Source of the DNA: Chthoniobacterales bacterium
GTDB taxonomy: Bacteria; Verrucomicrobiota; Verrucomicrobiia; Chthoniobacterales; UBA6821
Assembly: GCA_021733705.1 (NCBI GenBank)
Contig: JAIPKF010000027.1
Span: 1 to 12,647, forward strand
Reading direction: 5' to 3'
DNA: 12,647 nucleotides
A model generated the notes under the pieces. It saw nothing but the letters and a program-made list of their open reading frames with translations. It was not told the DNA's origin and ran no database searches. Of this stretch, positions 6,888 through 12,647 are shown piece after piece. The translations under genes and the position numbers were made by a program. How positions within the stretch are numbered: position 1 is the stretch's first letter; every line of letters starts with the position of its first letter.

Positions 6888-8021
6888 CTACTTCCTCGTC
6901 TGCAGAGATGGCACAAGTTGACGAACTGCCTCAACAACTTCTTCAGGTGTTATTTGGAGCATTACTTGGCATCGATCTAATGGCTTATCTGTAGGAGGGC
7001 AAATATGCGGCATTTGAATAGCGTTCCAATGACAAGGGGAATGAGGACATATTTGCTTGTGATGAATAGGGTAGTGATGAGGATAATATTTCACACGTGT
7101 TCCTGGTCCATAAGGTCCCCACAATCCGACACAAGGCTTCTCCAAAACCCCTGCCACATGCACCAGCATGGAATCGGGAGCAACACAAATTTCTGCTCGT
7201 CGAATGAGAGACCACATAAGTCGGGGACGCTCAAAAGAACGAAACTCAGCATTAGGCACCCCTAGAGGAGAAAGCCAATAATCCGAAGATTCTAGAGGCC
7301 CATAAAGACCGATCCAATAAATATCAGGAAATTCCTCTGCAAGTGCTTTAAATACTTTACGACTTAGTTCCGGAGGCAAGGAGCGTATTTGTTGAGAACA
7401 TGCAATTTGATAAAATCCTAGACGTCGGTTCGCATAAAGAGCATCGGAGATTCCCAATTCCATTTTAGTAAATCGAGGAGCAATACGCTTCTCTTCATCT
7501 GAAATCGATGCAGGATTAATTCCACAGATTTGGAGCATAAGATCGATGGGTTGCATCTGATCATTATGGGCATAGCCATTGGAAATATATTCTAAATTCA
7601 CATGGTAATCGAAATTTTCGAGGACAGACCAGTAACAAGGTAAAATTAGAATTGATTTAATCCATGGAAAGCCATACCAAAACATTGCCAGATGATGTTC
7701 CGTGAGGATATGCACTTCATAACCACGATCAGCAAGAATTTTTGCTAATGGCCATGTCATGATTTGGTCACCCATTCCTCCAACGCCATTGTAGATGAGA
7801 ACTTTTCCTTTAGGACCATGCTCCGAATATTGCATCGGCTTGAACATTGGCTCCACTTTAGAAATTTTTTCAAAGGGAATAGAGATATCCCATTCTTTCA
7901 TCTTATCGAATTGCTTGTCAGCAAAAAGATACCCTTTTCCAGCCTCAAAGACATCAACACAGCCTAATTTTATATGAGCATTTTCTAACCAGAGATGTTC
8001 AGTAAAAGAAATTACGTGCAT
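6888..8021 (-). CDS. Glycosyltransferase family 9 (heptosyltransferase-like)
   Basis: GT9 enzymes transfer ADP-heptose or related sugars onto lipopolysaccharide core or other glycans at the inner membrane's cytoplasmic face. In this 377-residue protein an N-terminal extension of about 70 residues precedes the first Rossmann domain, which begins KVLIYNGVGGMGDQIMTWPLA (73-93) with the GGxGD loop. The C-terminal donor-binding part has APDSMLVHVAG (281-291), the family's D-S/T-xxxH-A motif, and GLWGP (299-303). After it comes a cysteine-containing tail with Cys 325, 330, 341 and 351, reminiscent of a metal site seen in some GT9 proteins. The sugar and acceptor cannot be told. It is divergent from the sulfotransferase fusion gene, with only 17 to 74 bp between them depending on the latter's start, and lies 112 bp upstream of the chaperone gene on the same strand. 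Confidence 0.85.
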   Translation of the reverse strand: MHVISFTEHLWLENAHIKLGCVDVFEAGKGYLFADKQFDKMKEWDISIPFEKISKVEPMFKPMQYSEHGPKGKVLIYNGVGGMGDQIMTWPLAKILADRGYEVHILTEHHLAMFWYGFPWIKSILILPCYWSVLENFDYHVNLEYISNGYAHNDQMQPIDLMLQICGINPASISDEEKRIAPRFTKMELGISDALYANRRLGFYQIACSQQIRSLPPELSRKVFKALAEEFPDIYWIGLYGPLESSDYWLSPLGVPNAEFRSFERPRLMWSLIRRAEICVAPDSMLVHVAGVLEKPCVGLWGPYGPGTRVKYYPHHYPIHHKQICPHSPCHWNAIQMPHICPPTDKPLDRCQVMLQITPEEVVEAVRQLVPSLQTRK

Positions 8022-8095
8022 ACTAATTTATTGGAGGAGTGAATATAGGAAATAGAAATTTTCTTAGCAATCATTTAAAAACTCATATTCTTTTT

Positions 8096-11095
8096 ATGTC
8101 ACCAATTCTATTTATCGGATTAGATGCTGCTGATTGGGAGCTTCTCTCTTTAAAATTTGCTGCCGGAAAATTACCTCATATATCGAATATGGTGACTGGT
8201 GGTGTCAGCGGTCCATTGAGGTCTATCTCTCCTCTTTTTTCACCAACACTTTGGACAACCATAGGAACCGGAAAGCATGCTTATGAACATGGAATCACTG
8301 GTTTTACACACACTAATCATTTAGGAACCAGCATCAGACCTTATGATAGGACGGCACGACGCTCTCCAGCAATTTGGAATATGTTTTCTTATTATAAGAA
8401 AAGCTCCAACATTGTAGGATGGTGGACAACTGCTCCTGCTGAGAAAATAAGAGGTGCAATGATCGATGAAACATTTCGCATCGCTCATCGCCCTTCGCAT
8501 GAACCGTGGGATATACCCCCTAGAAGCCTCTCTCCATGGTCACTTTCTAAAATCGTTGCACAGGACCGCGTCCATCCTCAACGATTGTCGGAGGCGCTCC
8601 TACGTTTTCTTATCCCTAAACTTTACGAAATTGATCCCAGTGCTGATTTTAGAGTAGCTGCTATTGCTAAAATCCTCGCGGAGGATCTCACCACGCTTCA
8701 AGTTACCTTACACTTGATGAAGAGGAGGCCATGGGACCTCACCTCAATCTATCTCATGGGGCTTGATAGCCTCTCTCATTTAGCCATGTGTTATCGTGAA
8801 CCTGCATTACCAGGAGAAAAACCGCGTGACTGTGAGCTTTACGGAAATGTCGTGGATCGAGCTTATGAACTCTATGATCGATGGATAGGTGAGCTTATAG
8901 AAGCAGCTGGGGAGGAGAGTACCATTGTGATCGCCTCGGATCATGGTTTTTATCATGATGCTCGCAAACCAGATTCTTTAGGAATCCTAGAAACGGCTCC
9001 AACAAGCCAACATGCCCCTATCGGGACACTGATCATGAAAGGGCCTCAGCTTCGCCAAGGAGCCACTATTCATCATGCTACAATTTTGGATCTCTGCCCA
9101 ACGTTGCTTGCAATCGCAGGATTACCCATTGGAAAAGATATGCCTGGAAAAGTGCTTCTTGAATCCTTCTCTAAAAAACCAATCCTCAAAAAAATCAGTT
9201 CGTGGAACTCTTGTTGGAAAGCTCCGATGACCCCATCGGCTCCCTCCTCAGAGTCGACCAAAGCAGCATTACGTCAACTAGTCTCTCTTGGTTATTTAAA
9301 AGAGGTTTCCTCTAATAATCAGGCAGCACTTCATGAAGCTTACTGCAATGAGTTATTTCACCAGGCACTCTCCTTTCTTCATGATGATCGCCTTGATCAA
9401 GCAATTCCCCTTTTAGAGCAGTCCCGAATTGCTGCTCAACAAGCAGGACAGATTTTACTACTTACCGATATCTTAGAAGAGCTTGCAAAAGCCTATCTTT
9501 ATTTGGGAGAAAAACGCCGTACTGCAGCATGTTTTTTTCAAATTGCACGATATCGTCAGCGTGATGCAAAACAAGCACTCCGACAATTTTGGGAAAAAGC
9601 TGACTCCCACTCAAAGGAAAAGATCTCTTTTCAAGAAGCTTGGGGAATACGACATCTCATGGCACGAGCTTCCCTCGATGAGGGAAAAATTAGCTTCATG
9701 ATGACATTGGCTCGCTTTCTAGCTCATTCCAAAGAGGAGGATCTTGACTCACTCCTTGCATATGCCGAAGCGCATCCTGAAGAGATTTTTGCCCAATTAA
9801 ATGCTGGCCTCTTTGCCTTAGAACATCGCAAGGAGAAAAAAGGGATTCTTCTTCTACATAATATTGCCAACCACCGTAATGAAGAGGCCGAGGCACTTGC
9901 TTTCTTAGCAACTTACTATAATAAAAAAAAGAAGCCTCTTAAGGCAGAGGAATGCTCTCGTGAGGCGATCCGTCGAAATCCATTACATCGTTCTTCTTGG
10001 CTTGCTCTAGCAACTTCCCTCATGCACCAAGCTCGATGGAGTGAGGCTCAAAAAGCGGCGCAGGAGGCTCAAAAGAGCCTTATTCAACGAAGTGATGCTT
10101 GCGCTATACTTGCTCATATTGCTTTGGAGGGGAAAAAAAACCGACGACTGGCCTTGCGATATCGTCATGAGGCAGAAAAAGCAAAAAATGTTTTACAAAG
10201 CATGATTCATTTGGATCCCTTGCCAAAAAAAAGAGAGTATACTCTTGAAAAAAAATCTCCTGCGCCTCTTCTCAAATCGATTGTTTCCAATGATCATAAC
10301 AAGGAGGCAGTGATGAAGAAAAGGAGTAGTAAAGTCATGATGTCCGATAATGACCTTGTAAGAAAATCTCCATTGAGAACAGCTTTGAAATCGAAGCAGC
10401 ATTCATCAGCCTTGGTGGCCTCTGCAGAAGAGAGAGACCCAACATCCGCTCTTGATAACTGTTATTCAGAGGAGCATTCCCAGAAAAAATCTCTCTTCAA
10501 AAGCCATTCTTATCTTGGACCAATTATTGTGACTGGTCTTCCTCGCTCTGGGACATCCCTTGTTATGCAGATGCTAGCGGCAGGGGGTATTACCGTTGAT
10601 ACAGATCATCATCGCCGTTCCGATGGACATAACCCTCAAGGATATTTTGAACATGAAAAAGTGAAAACAATAACAGAAGAGGCCCGCTTTCTCAAAGACG
10701 GAGTAGCTATAAAAGTAGTCATTCCACTAGCTTTTCATCTTCCACACAACAATCACTATAGGATCATTTGGATTCACCGATCTCTTGAAGAGGTAATCAC
10801 ATCACAACATCGCATGGCTGGCCCTATGGCCACCGTAGCGCAGCTCCATCATGTTTATCGCCATTACGAAATCACGATGGCAGAACATATTCGTGAGGCT
10901 AACTGGCCTCTCCTTTCCTTAGATTATAGTTCTGTAGTACAAAGCCCCCACCAAGCTGCAAGCTCCATAGCTCATTTTCTAAAAAAAGAGCTCCCTATTA
11001 CTGCGATGGCAACAGCAGTGATTCCAAGTCTCTACCGAGTCAAAAAGGAATCTATCGTCAAATTACAATCACCATCGTTCTATTTATATCCATAG
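8096..11095 (+). CDS. Phosphodiesterase - TPR - sulfotransferase fusion protein
   Basis: From the ATG at 8096 the product has 999 residues. Residues 1-370 form a type I phosphodiesterase/nucleotide pyrophosphatase domain of the alkaline phosphatase superfamily. Its metal ligands are visible: Asp10 (FIGLDAAD), Asp224 and His228 (GLDSLSH), Asp282-His283 (SDHG) and His306 (QHAPIGTLIMKGP). A nucleophile Ser/Thr lies in FSPTLW near 49-51, before GTGKHAYEHGI. Helical TPR-like repeats fill about 410-700, then a basic, Ser/Lys-rich linker to about 805. A sulfotransferase domain follows: PAPS loop GLPRSGTS (814-821), NPQGYFEHEK, and Arg895/Ser903 with the usual 8-residue spacing for the 3'-phosphate site. 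No signal peptide is seen. A GTG at 8039 would add 19 residues; it has GGAGG at 8033-8037 but only 1 nt away, so the start is uncertain. Sulfation of a glycan is the inferred role. Confidence 0.88.
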   Translation: MSPILFIGLDAADWELLSLKFAAGKLPHISNMVTGGVSGPLRSISPLFSPTLWTTIGTGKHAYEHGITGFTHTNHLGTSIRPYDRTARRSPAIWNMFSYYKKSSNIVGWWTTAPAEKIRGAMIDETFRIAHRPSHEPWDIPPRSLSPWSLSKIVAQDRVHPQRLSEALLRFLIPKLYEIDPSADFRVAAIAKILAEDLTTLQVTLHLMKRRPWDLTSIYLMGLDSLSHLAMCYREPALPGEKPRDCELYGNVVDRAYELYDRWIGELIEAAGEESTIVIASDHGFYHDARKPDSLGILETAPTSQHAPIGTLIMKGPQLRQGATIHHATILDLCPTLLAIAGLPIGKDMPGKVLLESFSKKPILKKISSWNSCWKAPMTPSAPSSESTKAALRQLVSLGYLKEVSSNNQAALHEAYCNELFHQALSFLHDDRLDQAIPLLEQSRIAAQQAGQILLLTDILEELAKAYLYLGEKRRTAACFFQIARYRQRDAKQALRQFWEKADSHSKEKISFQEAWGIRHLMARASLDEGKISFMMTLARFLAHSKEEDLDSLLAYAEAHPEEIFAQLNAGLFALEHRKEKKGILLLHNIANHRNEEAEALAFLATYYNKKKKPLKAEECSREAIRRNPLHRSSWLALATSLMHQARWSEAQKAAQEAQKSLIQRSDACAILAHIALEGKKNRRLALRYRHEAEKAKNVLQSMIHLDPLPKKREYTLEKKSPAPLLKSIVSNDHNKEAVMKKRSSKVMMSDNDLVRKSPLRTALKSKQHSSALVASAEERDPTSALDNCYSEEHSQKKSLFKSHSYLGPIIVTGLPRSGTSLVMQMLAAGGITVDTDHHRRSDGHNPQGYFEHEKVKTITEEARFLKDGVAIKVVIPLAFHLPHNNHYRIIWIHRSLEEVITSQHRMAGPMATVAQLHHVYRHYEITMAEHIREANWPLLSLDYSSVVQSPHQAASSIAHFLKKELPITAMATAVIPSLYRVKKESIVKLQSPSFYLYP
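10303..10315 (+). promoter_or_regulatory. Internal Shine-Dalgarno and ATG at the linker before the sulfotransferase domain
   Basis: Inside the fusion gene, AAGGAGG ends at 10307 and an in-frame ATG follows at 10313-10315, a 5-nt spacing, with an in-frame GTG just before it. This is the best ribosome binding site in the window. It falls in the low-complexity linker, so initiation here would give a separate sulfotransferase of about 260 residues. Confidence 0.4.
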
Positions 11096-11556
11096 ACGAG
11101 GCACGTCTCTGCAGGTTGCTTTCCTTGAGACTTCAATAATTCTAATTTTACAAAATAGTTACCACTGTGGGGAGCTATGAGTCCCGCTGCAGCTCGAGCA
11201 CCAGGAACAGCTAAATCATCTTTCCAGTGATCGCATTTTAATGGATTTCCCATTGCATCATACACCGCTATTTGTAGTGAGAGAGCAGGAAGAGGAGCAG
11301 CAGCAATAAACCAATATTGATTTCCTGCAAAAAGGGTCACTTGCAAGAAGCGCGGGTCTTTGGGCTTTATGGAAATAACATAATCACTATCTCTCACTCG
11401 AAAACCATCATTAATCAATGCCTCTGCTAGATCGCGGGCAGTTCCTTTCGCTGTAGCGCTACTTTCGGAAGAGTGAGCAGATAATGACTCTATACCTTGG
11501 GATGGGATGGCCAGGAGCAAATAACCTAGTAAAAGATAAAATATTTTCTTTTTCAT
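11080..11556 (-). CDS. Exported protein of unknown function, 158 residues
   Basis: The family is not recognised. The N terminus has a clear signal peptide: Lys-rich start MKKK, hydrophobic core to about residue 17, and probable cleavage after SQG near 21. There is no lipobox cysteine. The mature part has a short helical region (ARDLAEALINDGF) and then beta-type segments. The end, HSGNYFVKLELL..., is reminiscent of the beta-sandwich PPC-like domains found at the C termini of secreted bacterial proteins, but this is only a resemblance. The ATG overlaps the stop of the upstream gene by 4 bp (ATGA), indicating translational coupling. Its 3' end overlaps the convergent sulfotransferase fusion gene by 16 bp. 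It is likely periplasmic and works with its upstream neighbour. Confidence 0.8.
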   Translation of the reverse strand: MKKKIFYLLLGYLLLAIPSQGIESLSAHSSESSATAKGTARDLAEALINDGFRVRDSDYVISIKPKDPRFLQVTLFAGNQYWFIAAAPLPALSLQIAVYDAMGNPLKCDHWKDDLAVPGARAAAGLIAPHSGNYFVKLELLKSQGKQPAETCLVYGYK

Positions 11557-12410
11557 GGAGCAGGAAAAGAGACTGGCTTTAATGAAAGTGGAGAAGAATC
11601 GGAGGCACTAATCGCAGCAATTATTTTTTTTGTTTCTAATTGGATCAGACTAAGATCCTCTTTTGTTAAGCCATGACGTTCTTTTTTTAGAAGTGTTGCT
11701 AGATGATTTAAGGTCTCTTTGACGTTGATAACTAGTGGATCAGCACGTAATTTATTGGGGAGAAATTCTAAGCTATAGGCTAAGTGAAAGGCCAAATCTG
11801 GCTCTTGCAACAATGCCGCGCCACGTTGCGAATAGTGATTAGCAATAATTTCAGAAGCAACCTCGAGCTCCCTCAACCATGCCCCTGCAGAGATGAGTGT
11901 AATAAGATAGTGATCTTGTTGATCCAGCATTGTACTCTTCACTTCATTTTCCGTGGCTTCCAGTTCGTTACGAAGTGAGTCCCATTGACCATCGTCAGCA
12001 AAGTCGATGAGATTATTACCACGACTTAGAATAGTTCGACTCACTCCAAGGGCTTTAGAAAGTGTCATCATATCTCGCCCAATATTTTTCACTTGCTGTC
12101 CATCCTGAGCCTCTACGGCAATAAAGCCATTAGTAACAAAAACTCCAATTGCCAAAGCAAGCTGAGCACGATTGGTTGTCACTGGAGCATTTCCTCCATG
12201 ATCCAATGTTGTCCAATTAGGTCGACTTACCTTATTGATTGCTGCAAAAAATTCTCCAGGAGAGGGAATACTAAGCGCATCTACATAAAGAGCTCCTTGC
12301 ATTTGTCCTGTATTTAAAGAGGAAGAAGAGCTGTTTTTTTTGGAACCAAAAGCATGACTCAGCTGAACTAGGAAGAGAAAAATAGAAAGCGTTCTTAGCG
12401 AGATCAACAT
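11553..12410 (-). CDS. Exported helical protein of unknown function, 285 residues
   Basis: No family name can be given. The chosen ATG (12408-12410) begins MLISLRTLSIFLFLVQLSHA, a good signal peptide with an AXA-like cleavage site before FGSKK. It is followed by a short Ser run (27-31) and a mostly helical mature part. Notable stretches are RAQLALAIGVFVTNGFIAVEAQD, a mildly hydrophobic helix, then KNIGRDMMTLSKALGVS and a C-terminal ETLNHLATLLKKERHGLTKEDL. An in-frame ATG at 12516-12518 would add 36 residues without signal character that run across a repeat remnant, so the inner start is preferred. It is coupled to the next gene by an ATGA overlap. The pair is probably periplasmic; role unknown. 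Confidence 0.8.
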   Translation of the reverse strand: MLISLRTLSIFLFLVQLSHAFGSKKNSSSSSLNTGQMQGALYVDALSIPSPGEFFAAINKVSRPNWTTLDHGGNAPVTTNRAQLALAIGVFVTNGFIAVEAQDGQQVKNIGRDMMTLSKALGVSRTILSRGNNLIDFADDGQWDSLRNELEATENEVKSTMLDQQDHYLITLISAGAWLRELEVASEIIANHYSQRGAALLQEPDLAFHLAYSLEFLPNKLRADPLVINVKETLNHLATLLKKERHGLTKEDLSLIQLETKKIIAAISASDSSPLSLKPVSFPAP

Positions 12411-12446
12411 ACCGGTACAAAATAACAGATCATGCAATATTTGCGC

Positions 12447-12464
12447 TAGTCCGAATATTTCACA
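12447..12464 (+). repeat. Decayed terminus of the palindromic repeat
   Basis: TAGTCCGAATATTTCACA matches the element end (complement of 143-160) at 15 of 18 positions, and all three differences are transitions. It lies 60 bp from the intact end at 12525, in the upstream region of the exported-protein gene. Confidence 0.45.
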
Positions 12465-12524
12465 TTTTCTAGGATCTGAATAACAATGTTGATTTAATGC
12501 ATCATGGCCCATTCTCAATTTTCA

Positions 12525-12647
12525 TTAACCCGGATATTTCATACTGATCGTAACGAGGAGGACGCGAAGGCTGATGAGGCAAGGCGAGCGATGAAGTCTG
12601 ACGACGGCTGTGTGCGTACACACCGCCTGAGGAAGACTTCGAGATCA
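12525..12647. repeat. Palindromic interspersed repeat, left-hand part (cut by window edge)
   Basis: The element begins TTAACCCGGATATTTCA (12525-12541), the exact reverse complement of 145-161. It continues through a GA/GC-rich arm to a hairpin: outer stem 12593-12599 with 12634-12640, inner stem 12606-12608 with 12625-12627, T.C mismatch 12609/12624, apical stem 12610-12614 with 12619-12623, and loop CGTA. It then reads TTCGAGATCA where the first copy has TTCGAGACCA. Joining the two parts gives an element of about 185 bp. No open reading frame or transposase is evident in it. Confidence 0.85.

Noticed and set aside
12411..12518. Longer start of the exported protein at 12518
   Set aside because: It would bury the signal peptide behind 36 residues encoded across a decayed repeat end.

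Overview
The window is an ordinary-looking stretch of a Gram-negative chromosome of moderate to low GC. It carries about eleven genes, nine of them running leftward (minus strand). Gene content points to the Planctomycetota-Verrucomicrobiota-Chlamydiota group, most likely Verrucomicrobiota. The reasons are a phosphodiesterase-TPR-sulfotransferase fusion, a type III secretion chaperone beside a low-complexity partner, two exported proteins without recognisable domains, and almost no Shine-Dalgarno sequences. This placement is inference; no rRNA or other decisive marker is present.

Layout from left to right: (1) 1-161 is the right-hand part of a palindromic interspersed repeat. (2) 163-1353 (-) is a membrane-anchored BNR/Asp-box, sialidase-like propeller. 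(3) 1531-3525 (-) is a Rep/PcrA/UvrD-type helicase, 9 bp downstream of purN (3535-4197, -). (4) A predicted terminator at 4286-4335 separates these from rplU-rpmA (4401-5010, -). (5) 5147-6313 and 6332-6775 (-) are a Ser/Thr/Pro-rich protein and, 18 bp upstream of it, a SycD/LcrH-type secretion chaperone, read here as a type III substrate-chaperone pair. (6) 6888-8021 (-) is a GT9 glycosyltransferase, divergent from a roughly 1000-residue phosphodiesterase-TPR-sulfotransferase fusion (8096-11095, +). (7) 11080-12410 (-) holds two translationally coupled exported proteins of unknown function. (8) 12525-12647 is the left-hand part of a second copy of the repeat.

Three themes stand out. One is a surface-glycan theme: GT9 transferase, sulfotransferase fusion and, further away, the sialidase-like protein. 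One is a secretion theme: the chaperone and its putative substrate. The third is a family of palindromic repeats. Its two large copies differ in sequence but keep the same hairpin through paired changes, and solitary ends of the element lie elsewhere in the window, twice at a gene's stop codon. Purine synthesis, ribosomal proteins and the repair helicase are housekeeping. No transposase, integrase, CRISPR array, tRNA or rRNA was seen.
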